Shown here: piece by piece, positions 14,246 to 22,594 of the stretch
Layout: each line of letters opens with the position of its first letter
Position numbering within the stretch: position 1 is the first letter of the stretch
DNA from: a virus
Length of the DNA stretch: 40,454 bases
Virus record (IMG/VR): IMGVR_UViG_3300049893_001663
Location: 1-40,454 of that record
Direction: 5' to 3' (one strand)
Made by a program: the position numbers and the translations under genes
The notes under the pieces: model-generated
What the model saw: the letters and a program-made list of their open reading frames with translations, nothing else
Told to the model about the DNA's origin: nothing
The model's database searches: none

Positions 14246-14920
14246 GTGGCTGTTGGCATAACAAATACTGCTAACCCGGCAGGTGTTGGCACTACCGCTA
14301 ACGTAGCGACGTATACGGGCGTTTCGATCGGGACTGCAAGTCCTGATCGCGTTTGCGTTGTGCTGATCGGTAAAGAGGTTGCCACGGTTACAGTTAGCAG
14401 CGTGACGTGCGATGGCGTTGCCATGACGGCTATCACGAGCGGCGCGACGTTCGGAAATCAGGGCGTATGGGCGTATTGGATACATAAGCCCACCGGCACA
14501 ACAACTGATATTGCCGTGACGTGGAGTGGGGCGGCGACGAGCGCGCAAGAGCACATCGCGGTCTATGCGATAACTGATGCGGTATTCCCGCCGCTAGTAT
14601 CCGGAACGAATACATCTACAGATATGGATGCTGGCACGCCTCTCACGACAGGCAGTCAAACTATACCGACGAACGGCGGAGCGCTTGCTATTGCATCATG
14701 CGCGAATGATGCAACTACGAAAACATGGGCCAATATCACTAGTGATCTTGATACCGATGCCGGGGATTTTCGGTTTTCTACGGCAAAGAGAACCACAAGC
14801 GGTACGGTAACAATGACTTGTACAGGGAGCACTAATCAGGAAGACGGCGCTCTCCTTTACATGATCTTCGCGCAACAAGCCTTGCCGGCAGTATCCATGC
14901 AAACGATGAGGGCTGCATGA
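14246..14920 (+). CDS. Putative virion/tail structural protein (224 aa)
   Basis: 224 residues, GTG start. It is very rich in Thr, Ala, Ser and Gly and low in charge, with regular beta strands (RVCVVLIGKEVATVTVSSVT, TTDIAVTWSGAATSAQEHIA). This resembles beta-sandwich appendage proteins that accompany LamG proteins in phages. The stop forms an ATGA overlap with the repeat-protein gene. Confidence 0.6.
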   Translation: MAVGITNTANPAGVGTTANVATYTGVSIGTASPDRVCVVLIGKEVATVTVSSVTCDGVAMTAITSGATFGNQGVWAYWIHKPTGTTTDIAVTWSGAATSAQEHIAVYAITDAVFPPLVSGTNTSTDMDAGTPLTTGSQTIPTNGGALAIASCANDATTKTWANITSDLDTDAGDFRFSTAKRTTSGTVTMTCTGSTNQEDGALLYMIFAQQALPAVSMQTMRAA

Positions 14921-16275
14921 GCAATTACACACGCTACAAGGTTCCGACTCCGCTACGAGCGGATCGGATCCGAGTATCGCGTGTTATTGGCGGATTAGAA
15001 CCCTCTTCAGCATCTATCGGTGCTGCCGCCGGTATCGGCAATGCCGCAGGTATTGGTGTATCCACCGCCGCATCCACAGGTGCGGCATCCGGAGTCGGTA
15101 ACGCTAGTGCTGTAGGTCTAGCGATATTTTCAGGTGTTGGCGCCGCAGCCGGGACAGGTAACGCAAGTGGCGTTGGTGTTGCATTCTCCAGCGCGACTGG
15201 TGCCGCATCTGGGACGGGGAATGCGGCTGGCGTTGGTTCCTCGACCGCTGCATCTATTGGAGCAGCAGCCGGAACTGGGGATGCGGCTGGGACCGGGTCT
15301 TCGACTGCTGCATCGGCAGGCGCGGCGGCTGGTACTGGAGATGCCTCTGCTGTAGGTGCACCCACTGCGGCGGCAACGGGTGCCGCAGCCGGCACGGGTA
15401 ACGCAAGTGCTACTGGCACTGGCATTAACGCCTCTGTCGGCAATGCGGCCGGCACTGGGGATGCGGCAGCGGTATCCGAGTCGGGAAGTATCGGTGCTGC
15501 GGCAGGGACGGGCGATGCAAGCGGCGTTGGCGCCTCGACGGCAGCGGCAACGGGCGTTGCGGCTGGCACGGGCGCGGCATCTGCTACGGGCGCGTCTACA
15601 GCAGCATCTGTGGGATCGGCGGCTGGTACTGGAGATGCGGCTGCGGTAGGTGCTGCGGTCTATGCTGCAATAGGTAACGCTGCTGGTACTGGTGACGCTA
15701 GTGCAGTTGGCACAGCTGTCATAGCCTCTGTCGGAGCGGCAGCTGGAGTCGGAGCGGCAGCCGGGACTGGTGCAGCGACTTTCGCTGGTGTTGGGTCGGC
15801 AGCTGGCGTAGGCGGGGCACTTGCGATCGGGGCGGCATTTGGAACTGGTGTTGGCAATGCTGCTGGAGTGGGCAACGCTTCCGCTGTTGGGGAATCTGTT
15901 GAAGCCGGGAGCGTTGGGGCGGCGGCAGGAGCCGGAACAGCTAGTGGTGTTGGCTCTAGCATTGCAGCGGCCGTAGGTAACGCAGGTGGTGTAGGCTCTG
16001 CCAGTGGTGTGAATCCCGAGGTAGCGGCGGAAGTCACTGGTGGGTGGGCAGTCAAGCCTGGGCGGGTTCCGAGAAAGGAAAATCGAGAAGAAGCAATTCT
16101 CCGTCAGAGACAAGATTTTGGCGTCCTCCCCCGCGAGGTCCCAGCCGTTGGGACGGCCCCCTCCCTGGCCGAGGCAGCTGGCACGTCCGGGGTTGAGGGC
16201 GCCCCCGTAATCGATCTCGACTCCCGCCGGCGTCGAAATCAGCAAACAATGTTACTGCTGCTGATGGCAGCCTGA
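14917..16275 (+). CDS. Gly/Ala-rich 20-residue tandem-repeat virion protein (452 aa)
   Basis: The first 30 residues are basic and mixed (YKVPTPLRADRIRVSRV). Residues about 33-370 are some 17 copies of a 20-residue repeat of form S-x-G-A-A-A-G-T-G-x-A-x-x-V-G-x-x-x-A-A. Gly recurs at repeat positions 3, 7, 9 and 15, and there are almost no charges. The last 80 residues are ordinary (VAAEVTGGWAVKPGRVPRKE, DLDSRRRRNQQTMLLLLMAA). The repeats suggest a rigid fibre or Gly-rich solenoid. Position in the appendage module fits an extended tail or head fibre. Long shadow ORFs on the opposite strand arise from this repeat. Confidence 0.75.
   Translation: MSNYTRYKVPTPLRADRIRVSRVIGGLEPSSASIGAAAGIGNAAGIGVSTAASTGAASGVGNASAVGLAIFSGVGAAAGTGNASGVGVAFSSATGAASGTGNAAGVGSSTAASIGAAAGTGDAAGTGSSTAASAGAAAGTGDASAVGAPTAAATGAAAGTGNASATGTGINASVGNAAGTGDAAAVSESGSIGAAAGTGDASGVGASTAAATGVAAGTGAASATGASTAASVGSAAGTGDAAAVGAAVYAAIGNAAGTGDASAVGTAVIASVGAAAGVGAAAGTGAATFAGVGSAAGVGGALAIGAAFGTGVGNAAGVGNASAVGESVEAGSVGAAAGAGTASGVGSSIAAAVGNAGGVGSASGVNPEVAAEVTGGWAVKPGRVPRKENREEAILRQRQDFGVLPREVPAVGTAPSLAEAAGTSGVEGAPVIDLDSRRRRNQQTMLLLLMAA
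15013..16026 (+). repeat. 60-bp coding tandem repeat array (about 17 units)
   Basis: Degenerate 60-bp units encode the 20-residue Gly/Ala repeat. Units differ mainly at third bases and in the variable last five codons, so the array is old and selected at protein level rather than freshly duplicated. One unit (near 15475-15485) is two codons short. Confidence 0.85.
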
Positions 16276-16276
16276 A

Positions 16277-16294
16277 CCTAGGCAGTTTCCTAGG
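16277..16294. repeat. CCTAGG inverted repeat before the scaffold gene
   Basis: CCTAGG at 16277-16282 and again at 16289-16294, six bases apart, can form a 6-bp stem. It lies in the 42-bp gap before the scaffold and coat genes. Possible mRNA processing or stability hairpin; no T-run follows. Confidence 0.35.
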
Positions 16295-16317
16295 GCACAA
16301 TCCGACAGAGGTCGAAA

Positions 16318-17166
16318 ATGGCAGAAGAATCAGCGGTACCAGCAAGCGAGGGGCAAAGCGCTCCACCAGAACCGAATATCATCGTGACTGGGGGGCCTGA
16401 AGCCGCCCCAGCAGAGCCAAAAGCGCAGGAAGCTCCTGCGTCTCAAGAATCCGGGGAAGAAGCGCCCCCGAAACAGCCTTCCGGCAAGGAAAAGCTGAAC
16501 AAGCGCTTCAGTGAGCTGACGCGCACGATTTATGAAGAACGCGCTCGTCGGGAAGCCGTAGAGCAGGAACTGTCCGAGCTGAGGGCCAGGGCGCAGTCTG
16601 CCCAGCCGTCTGGCGGTAACAGTGCCCCGAAGCTCGAAGACTTCAAGGACTATGAGGAGTACGCAGAAGCCAAGGCCCGCTGGGTCGCGGCGGAAGAGAT
16701 TCAACGAGCTACTCAAGTGCACGCCCAGCGTACAGCTAAGGATCGTGCGGCTCAGATAGCCGTTGAAATTCGCTCCCGCTGGGACTCCGGCGAAGCCGAG
16801 GCGCGTGAGAAGTTCGAGGATTACGATGAGGTAATGGCAGACCCAGGAGTGAAGTTCTCCGAGGCCGTGTCCATTTCGCTTCTTGATTCCGAGGTCGGCC
16901 CGCAACTTGCGTATTACTTGAAGTCCAATCCCGAGGAAGCCCGCAAGCTCGCGGGACTGAGCCCCGTCGCGGCAGCTCGAGCAGTAGGCAAATTGGAGTT
17001 GAAGTTGAGCAATGCTCCAGCACCGAAACCCACAACCAGTGCTCCGCCTCCCCCGAAGCCAGTAACGGCCTCGGCTCCCACGGATGGCCTCTCGGATAGG
17101 CTTCCCGTGGAAGAGTGGATTCGGCGGAGAAATAAGGAAGTTCTAGACAGGAGACGTCATGGCTAA
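16318..17166 (+). CDS. Capsid scaffolding protein (probable)
   Basis: 282 residues, highly charged: an acidic, Pro/Ala/Glu-rich first 55 residues, then a coiled coil (KLNKRFSELTRTIYEERARR, to about 95), more helices, and a basic C-terminus ending LPVEEWIRRRNKEVLDRRRH. That is the architecture of P22-like scaffolds, whose basic C-terminal helix binds coat protein. It directly precedes and overlaps the coat gene by 8 bases. It should direct prohead assembly and then exit. AGAGG precedes the ATG. Identity rests on composition and position. Confidence 0.8.
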   Translation: MAEESAVPASEGQSAPPEPNIIVTGGPEAAPAEPKAQEAPASQESGEEAPPKQPSGKEKLNKRFSELTRTIYEERARREAVEQELSELRARAQSAQPSGGNSAPKLEDFKDYEEYAEAKARWVAAEEIQRATQVHAQRTAKDRAAQIAVEIRSRWDSGEAEAREKFEDYDEVMADPGVKFSEAVSISLLDSEVGPQLAYYLKSNPEEARKLAGLSPVAAARAVGKLELKLSNAPAPKPTTSAPPPPKPVTASAPTDGLSDRLPVEEWIRRRNKEVLDRRRHG

Positions 17167-18382
17167 CACCAACTTAACAATCGATATGATCACGCGGGAA
17201 GCTCTTCGCATCCTGCATAACAACCTGGGCTTTACCCGGACCGTTAATCGGGAATACCAGGATGAGTTCGCCAAGTCCGGTGCCAAGATCGGTACCGTTC
17301 TGCGGATTCGCAAGCCCATTCAGGTCCCGGTGGTCACCGGTGCGACTCTGAGTGCCACGGATTACGTGGAAGAGAAAGTCGACTTGACCGTTGCGACGCA
17401 AAAGCACGTGGACGTGAACTTTACCTCTGCGGAGCTAACGATGTCGTTGGATGACTTCTCCCGGCGGATTCTCACCCCCGCAATGGCGCGCCTAGCGAGT
17501 GAAATCGACAAGGACGGCCTGGCTCAGTATGTCAACGTAGCACAAAGCGTTGGCACGCCGGGAACGACTCCCTCGACCGCTCTCGTGTGGCTCCAGGCGA
17601 ACCAGAAGCTGAACGAAATGGCTGTTCCGCTTGACTCTCGCTTCGGCGCCATGAACCCCATCACTAATGCGTACATGGTCGATGGGCTCAAAGGCTTGTT
17701 CCACGCCTCTGGTAGCATCTCATCGCAGTTCAAGAAAGGCATGATGGGCGAGAACGTGTTGGGCTTTGACGAGCTCTTCATGGACCAGAACGTGCAGAGC
17801 CAGACTAACGGAGCGGGGGCGAGCTACCAGACGAACCTGGGTTCCGGGTGGACGACGGAAGGTCTAGCGACGTTGGCAGTGGATACTGGGACCGGCGCCC
17901 TTACGGCCGGCCAAGTGTTCACGATCGCGGGGATCTTCGACGTAAATCCAGAGACCAAGGTGGCTCTGGCCTCCCTGAAGCAGTTCGTGGTCACGGCGGC
18001 TTACGGTGGTGGTGGTGGGAACATTTCGTATGCTCCCGCGATCTACTCCGCTTCGGCCACTGGCTCGGACGCGGCAAAGCAGAACGTCGCGCAAACGAAC
18101 ACGGCAGGTAACTTTGATAACAAAGCCCTGACGCTCGTCGGAAGTGCGAGTACGGCGTATCCGCAAAACCTGGCCTACCATCGTGATGCTTTCACCCTTG
18201 CAACGGTTGACCTGCAAATGCCGGAAGGCGTTGACATGGCTCGCCGGGCGACGTATGATGGGATCTCCCTTCGCATCGTTCGTCAGTATGACATCTCTAA
18301 CGACAAGTTCCCGTGTCGTATTGATGTGCTCTACGGTTGGGCAACCACCCGTCCTGAGTTCGCCTGCCGCGTGTGGGGCTAA
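17159..18382 (+). CDS. Major capsid (coat) protein, P22 gp5-like
   Basis: 407 residues starting MANTNLTIDMITREALRILH, followed by NLGFTRTVNREYQDEFAKSG and GTVLRIRKPIQVPV, the N-terminal pattern of P22-type HK97-fold coat proteins. The middle contains an inserted-domain-like region (about 220-310), and the end RRATYDGISLRIVRQYDISN is typical. Strong ribosome site (AGGAG) inside the scaffold end. It is followed by a UUCG-type hairpin, common after highly expressed genes. Confidence 0.92.
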   Translation: MANTNLTIDMITREALRILHNNLGFTRTVNREYQDEFAKSGAKIGTVLRIRKPIQVPVVTGATLSATDYVEEKVDLTVATQKHVDVNFTSAELTMSLDDFSRRILTPAMARLASEIDKDGLAQYVNVAQSVGTPGTTPSTALVWLQANQKLNEMAVPLDSRFGAMNPITNAYMVDGLKGLFHASGSISSQFKKGMMGENVLGFDELFMDQNVQSQTNGAGASYQTNLGSGWTTEGLATLAVDTGTGALTAGQVFTIAGIFDVNPETKVALASLKQFVVTAAYGGGGGNISYAPAIYSASATGSDAAKQNVAQTNTAGNFDNKALTLVGSASTAYPQNLAYHRDAFTLATVDLQMPEGVDMARRATYDGISLRIVRQYDISNDKFPCRIDVLYGWATTRPEFACRVWG

Positions 18383-18399
18383 CTTAGTTAATTAGGCAA

Positions 18400-18417
18400 A
18401 GCGGGCTTCGGTCCGCT
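18400..18417 (+). terminator. TTCG-tetraloop hairpin after the coat gene
   Basis: AGCGGGC, loop TTCG, GTCCGCT: a 7-bp stem with one G-T pair. No T-run follows, so it is more likely a 3'-end stabiliser or partial terminator setting high coat expression than a full stop. Confidence 0.5.
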
Positions 18418-18435
18418 GAGCCGAAAGGAGAACAT

Positions 18436-18762
18436 ATGAGCACAAATTTGATCCGAGGGAACATAAACCGGATGATGCTGGTTCAAGCATCGTATGATCC
18501 GGCTTCGGTTGCTGCTAACACTACGGCGGATAATTCGACTACAATTACCGTACCCGGAGCCAGGGTAGGGGATCTCGTAATCGCGTTTAAGCCGACTACG
18601 GAAGCTGGGCTTGCTGTCGTAGATGCAAGGGTGTCAGCAGCTAATACGGTTCAAGTTGTCTTTGGGAACTTCACCGGCGGTGGGATTGACGAAGGGGCGG
18701 AAACCTGGACGTTCCTTATCATCAGACCAGATGTGGCAACCCTTCCAGGGGATGCACTGTAA
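18436..18762 (+). CDS. Hypothetical head-associated protein (108 aa)
   Basis: 108 residues, beta-rich: SVAANTTADNSTTITVPGAR, GDLVIAFKPTTEAGLAVVDA, TVQVVFGNFTGGGID. It lies directly after coat, has a good ribosome site (AAAGGAG), and is isolated by hairpins on both sides. Small beta proteins here are often decoration proteins, which fits but is not proven. Confidence 0.65.
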   Translation: MSTNLIRGNINRMMLVQASYDPASVAANTTADNSTTITVPGARVGDLVIAFKPTTEAGLAVVDARVSAANTVQVVFGNFTGGGIDEGAETWTFLIIRPDVATLPGDAL

Positions 18763-18768
18763 CATGGG

Positions 18769-18788
18769 CGGGCTGCGCAAGCGGCCCG
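18769..18788 (+). terminator. GCAA-tetraloop hairpin, possible terminator
   Basis: CGGGCTGC, loop GCAA, GCGGCCCG: an 8-bp stem with one G-T pair, followed by TTTCCCC. A weak T-run makes partial termination plausible between the head gene and the tail-completion genes. Confidence 0.55.
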
Positions 18789-18811
18789 TTTCCCCGGCGT
18801 GTTACGTTGTT

Positions 18812-18826
18812 GTAATCCGCCCGGGA
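18812..18826. repeat. 15-bp element GTAATCCGCCCGGGA, copy 2
   Basis: Identical to 2504-2518. Here it lies between the hairpin at 18769 and the ribosome site of the gp4-like gene (start 18845), in the plus-strand late block. The TTGTTG just upstream makes only a weak promoter. Confidence 0.6.
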
Positions 18827-18844
18827 AACGATAGGAGCTAGCCA

Positions 18845-19552
18845 ATGGCAACTGGAACCACGATCATCGATGCCGCCTTGCATGCGCTCCAGGCTTTGCA
18901 GGAAGGGGCGAGTCATAATACGAATCAAGGGACGTTTGCCCTTGCACACCTCAACCGGATGCTCGAGGCTTGGAGTATCCGTAAGTCGTTCGTGTATCGG
19001 GAGAAGGAAGAAGACTTATCGTGGCCCGGAGCTACGACCTCGAGGACAATCGGAACGAGTGGGAACTTCAATACGACTCGTCCCTCGAGAATCGTCTCCG
19101 CTGCGTATAGAGGCTCAGACGGGTATGATTGGCCTGTCCCGGTGAGTGAGGAGAGGCCGAAGTACGAGCAGATCATGAACAAGGCCCTTGCTGGAGATCC
19201 TCCGGAGTTGCTGTATTATGATCGAGGTTTCCCCTTAGGCGTTCTCTACGTCTGGCCAGTACCTTCAGCAAGTTGGACCCTGCGGCTCTCTACGTGGGAG
19301 CAACTCTCGTCTCTCGCAACGGTGGGAGCAACCTTTTCGATGCCGCCGGGGTACGAGGAAGCTCTCGTGTGGAACCTCGCGGAGAGACTGTGGCCGACGT
19401 ACCCGTCGGAGCAGACTCGAGACCTCGTTCGGTCTATGGCACTTGAGACGAGAACCGCAATCAGGTCGTACAATACCTTCCCGGTGCCGACCCTGCGGAT
19501 TGATCCGGGGCTCGCTAGTGTAGGTTCATACAACATCTATCAGGATCGCTAA
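18845..19552 (+). CDS. Tail accessory/head-completion protein, P22 gp4-like
   Basis: 235 residues. Begins TTIIDAALHALQALQEGASH, then AHLNRMLEAWSIRKSFVYRE, the helical start of P22 gp4-type tail adaptors. The C-terminal half has PPELLYYDRGFPLGVLYVWP and MPPGYEEALVWNLAERLWP, also typical. It binds the portal and closes the filled head as the first ring of the short tail. Good AGGAG ribosome site; followed at once by the gp10-like gene, as in P22-like phages. Confidence 0.85.
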   Translation: MATGTTIIDAALHALQALQEGASHNTNQGTFALAHLNRMLEAWSIRKSFVYREKEEDLSWPGATTSRTIGTSGNFNTTRPSRIVSAAYRGSDGYDWPVPVSEERPKYEQIMNKALAGDPPELLYYDRGFPLGVLYVWPVPSASWTLRLSTWEQLSSLATVGATFSMPPGYEEALVWNLAERLWPTYPSEQTRDLVRSMALETRTAIRSYNTFPVPTLRIDPGLASVGSYNIYQDR

Positions 19553-19553
19553 C

Positions 19554-21053
19554 GTGCCCAATCGGACTACGATAAGCATTCCCCTGGGACTATCTTACGA
19601 TACTCGGGGTGGGGCCGCTGCGACGAACATGGCCGCGGGCAAGGACCAGCGAAGGCTGAATTACATCTACGAGATCACTCGGCCGTCTGTTGGGGTTGCC
19701 CCGGATGTAGTTCTGGCGAAGCGTCCTGGGGTGACGATAGACGCTGGGACGTATGGTGCTGGGACGCAGGTCCAATATCTCGTTGCGAAAGATCCCGCTG
19801 GGACTTGGGACCCGACGCCTTGGATCTTTGTGAAGGACGGGTCTGCGAACAAGGTAGTGAACGCTTCCACGAACACGACGATATTGAGTAACTCTGACTA
19901 TCAACCTCGATTCTGGGACACGATTAACATCAGTGGGACAGAGAATATCATCGTCCAACTCCAAAACACGACCAGTCCGTCTGGGACCCCAGCGCAGAAG
20001 GCCTACTATTCCACCGCGATAGCTACTTGGACAGAGATCTCGGATGCCGACTTTACTGGGCTCTCCCACCGGGGGAAGATGGAGTTCATGGATGGCTACG
20101 CGTTCATTGCAGAGGCTCGACACAGGATCTATCAGTCGAATGTGAACAGCCTCACCGCATGGGCGACGAATGATTACTTGACAAAGTCGATCTCCCAGGA
20201 CCCGCCACAGGGATTGGCCAAAGTTCGGAATCAAATCCTGTTCTTCGGAACGGAGACGGTTGAGGTCTTCACGAACCAAGGAGGGACGGCCGGATCTGTT
20301 CTCGGTCGAGTTCCCCACACGGCTCAGCGGATTGGGCTTGGCCACGTCGCTGGAGGTGGGGGCGGACTCGTCGGAAAGACAAATTACTACGCGGCCCTCG
20401 GAGATCTGATGTTCTTCGCCGGGCGCTTTGGCGGTGGGGCGCTAGATACCTGCTGCATCGCGTATGATGGAAATAGGTTTGAGAAGATCTCCCGCCCGTA
20501 TGAGGATAAGTTGCTGAGCAGCTCCACCGTGTATGGAGTCCACAAGATCGCCTTTCGTGGGATGGTCGGGGTTGCATTCCAGTTGACTCTCCCCACGGCC
20601 TCGACACAGCGCTCTCTCGTGTTCTTCCCCGACCTCAACGACTGGTTCGAGTGGGAAGCCACTGTGTGGAGTCCAGCGAATAACGGGACACACTACGCAG
20701 GGGTAGCGAATACGCAGAAGTTGTACACGTTCCAGGCAACGGACAACTGGCAAGACGATGGGACGAACTATACCACAACCGCACAGTTCCGTATCCCCCT
20801 TCCCGACCTTGGGTGGCATACTATGCCACACTGTGGGGTTATCGCAGATACGACTTCGTCCACGCAGAATTTGGCCGTTTCATTCTCCGACGATGACGGA
20901 GCGAACTGGTCCACGGCGAGGAATATTGACCTTTCCCAGCAGAGGAAAGAGATCTTTGCTTGTGGCGGCTTCCGGGAGCGTATGGTTAGGCTTACCCACA
21001 CAGGAAGTGGGGAGACACGGCTTCGTAAATATTTTGCTTCAATAGGAAACTAG
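19554..21053 (+). CDS. Packaged-DNA stabilisation/tail hub protein, P22 gp10-like
   Basis: 499 residues, GTG start one base after the previous stop. Starts RTTISIPLGLSYDTRGGAAA; contains AKRPGVTIDAGTYGAGTQVQ and a run of beta strands with propeller-like repeats (GRFGGGALDTCCIAYDGNRF, RSLVFFPDLNDWFEWE). The length and order after gp4 match P22 gp10. It would form the hub below the gp4 ring. Confidence 0.82.
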   Translation: MPNRTTISIPLGLSYDTRGGAAATNMAAGKDQRRLNYIYEITRPSVGVAPDVVLAKRPGVTIDAGTYGAGTQVQYLVAKDPAGTWDPTPWIFVKDGSANKVVNASTNTTILSNSDYQPRFWDTINISGTENIIVQLQNTTSPSGTPAQKAYYSTAIATWTEISDADFTGLSHRGKMEFMDGYAFIAEARHRIYQSNVNSLTAWATNDYLTKSISQDPPQGLAKVRNQILFFGTETVEVFTNQGGTAGSVLGRVPHTAQRIGLGHVAGGGGGLVGKTNYYAALGDLMFFAGRFGGGALDTCCIAYDGNRFEKISRPYEDKLLSSSTVYGVHKIAFRGMVGVAFQLTLPTASTQRSLVFFPDLNDWFEWEATVWSPANNGTHYAGVANTQKLYTFQATDNWQDDGTNYTTTAQFRIPLPDLGWHTMPHCGVIADTTSSTQNLAVSFSDDDGANWSTARNIDLSQQRKEIFACGGFRERMVRLTHTGSGETRLRKYFASIGN

Positions 21054-21054
21054 C

Positions 21055-22584
21055 ATGTCGCTTGGCGCTTTCTCCAGTGAGGTCGGGTTCCCGCAAGGGG
21101 CCTTTGATAGACTGTCGAATAACTCGCTCAGCAAGTCTGTTGAGGTTATTCGTGAGCGGCTCACGGAGATTACTACGATTATTAACAACGGAGGAACGGG
21201 GACAGCTCCGCCGTTCGCTACCGTTGACGACGACGGGACCGTGCTCGTGAGTGATCAGATTGCATCTGCGAGTCGCGTGGCAACCGGGGTCTACGAGGTC
21301 TCGGCGAACGTCGCCTTCCAGGCAAGCGGGGCTTATTGGAGGTGCGTGCCGCTCGTGACGCCGATGGGATTTGTTGCAAACCCAGGGGAGATTCTGACCA
21401 AGTATTACAAGATGCTGTATACGACCGCGCCCAATCAAGCACAATCGTCAGTGCAGTATTACCAGGAAGGTGGTGAGGTTTGGGCAACGGATAACGACTA
21501 CACGGTTTCTGGTTCATCTTACGACCGTATTGGGATATTGCGCCCGGAGAGCAATACCTGGACGTACTTGAACCTCAACGAGACGAATTACATTCAGCAG
21601 TATGGCAGTGCTGCGGGCGGGATGTTTGTCGATAACACCAATGGCTTGATGTTCATTCAGGCCAATGATGTTAGCAACAACGTCTCGACCTTGATCTACG
21701 ACTGCGCGAGCAAAGCACTGCTGCTCAACGTGCGAGATTCGCTTGGCGGGCTTGATGGTGGTCAGTTCGAGTATGTTGTCGGCATTGATCCGGCAAATGA
21801 GACTTGCGTGATCCTCGACAACAACGCCTATGACTGGCGCACGACCACGAATGGCATTCCCGATGCAACGAGTTCCGGAGAGTTCAATCCTGCGGTCGCG
21901 GCTAATTCCTATAAGCCAGTCATGGCTGACACAGCCGGTAATTACTGGAACACGCACGACGATAACATCTACAAGTGGGTGTTCGGTGGTGGAGAGACCG
22001 CATACTCTACGGGCGCGGATAAATTGGCGCCCGGGCTTGTGTGCTATCGAGCGTCGAACAACACGATCTACTATATGTCGCAGAATGGCGACTACATCAA
22101 GTCGTTCGCATGCACAGATCAGACAATCACGCGCCTGAATGGATCTGCATGGGGAACGGTATCGTCGGAAGCAACCGCGCTCACATCGCTTAAGGGTATT
22201 CAGAGTCTTGACGTATCGAAGGATGGCACTCGCCTTATTGCCACGCGCGGTGGGTCTGCGACGTACTACACTTTCTACATCATTGACCCGAGTGACGGGT
22301 CTATCGAGGCCGCGTATACGCTGCCTTCACCATGGACCTATAACTGGTACTCGCGCATGATTGCCATATCCGACAATCGCATCTGGACGCTTGGCACGGA
22401 GCGCATCATGGAAGTCACATGGACCGGCGCACAACCCGGCGATCCGCCCCTCGTCTACAAGCCCGTCGTCGCCAACTCGCGCATGGTGACTGCCAGCAAA
22501 GCGCGCGTGGAGATTTTCGAGGTCGGGAACAGCATCATTAGGCGAGACACGCCGTTTCACATTGGATTCTTTGGATTGACGTAA
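21055..22584 (+). CDS. Putative tail protein with beta-propeller-like repeats (509 aa)
   Basis: 509 residues. A short helical N-terminus (LSNNSLSKSVEVIRERLTEI) probably anchors it to the tail; the rest is beta-rich with repeating blade-like segments such as RIGILRPESNTWTYLNLNET, TLIYDCASKALLLNVRD and YYTFYIIDPSDGSIEAAY. It occupies the place of a tail needle, tip or fibre gene after gp10. Base composition seems closer to the 10.7-16 kb module than to its neighbours. Receptor binding is inferred. Confidence 0.65.
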   Translation: MSLGAFSSEVGFPQGAFDRLSNNSLSKSVEVIRERLTEITTIINNGGTGTAPPFATVDDDGTVLVSDQIASASRVATGVYEVSANVAFQASGAYWRCVPLVTPMGFVANPGEILTKYYKMLYTTAPNQAQSSVQYYQEGGEVWATDNDYTVSGSSYDRIGILRPESNTWTYLNLNETNYIQQYGSAAGGMFVDNTNGLMFIQANDVSNNVSTLIYDCASKALLLNVRDSLGGLDGGQFEYVVGIDPANETCVILDNNAYDWRTTTNGIPDATSSGEFNPAVAANSYKPVMADTAGNYWNTHDDNIYKWVFGGGETAYSTGADKLAPGLVCYRASNNTIYYMSQNGDYIKSFACTDQTITRLNGSAWGTVSSEATALTSLKGIQSLDVSKDGTRLIATRGGSATYYTFYIIDPSDGSIEAAYTLPSPWTYNWYSRMIAISDNRIWTLGTERIMEVTWTGAQPGDPPLVYKPVVANSRMVTASKARVEIFEVGNSIIRRDTPFHIGFFGLT

Positions 22585-22594
22585 GGAGTGAGTC

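Noticed and set aside
15013-16026. CRISPR-like or satellite array
   Set aside because: The 60-bp units are degenerate, lack unique spacers, and stay in frame within one gene.
15130-16245. Long minus-strand ORFs opposite the repeat protein (371 and 211 aa)
   Set aside because: They mirror the GC-rich coding repeat on the plus strand and give low-complexity Ser/Arg/Cys or Ala/Pro proteins. The plus frame fits the operon and couplings.
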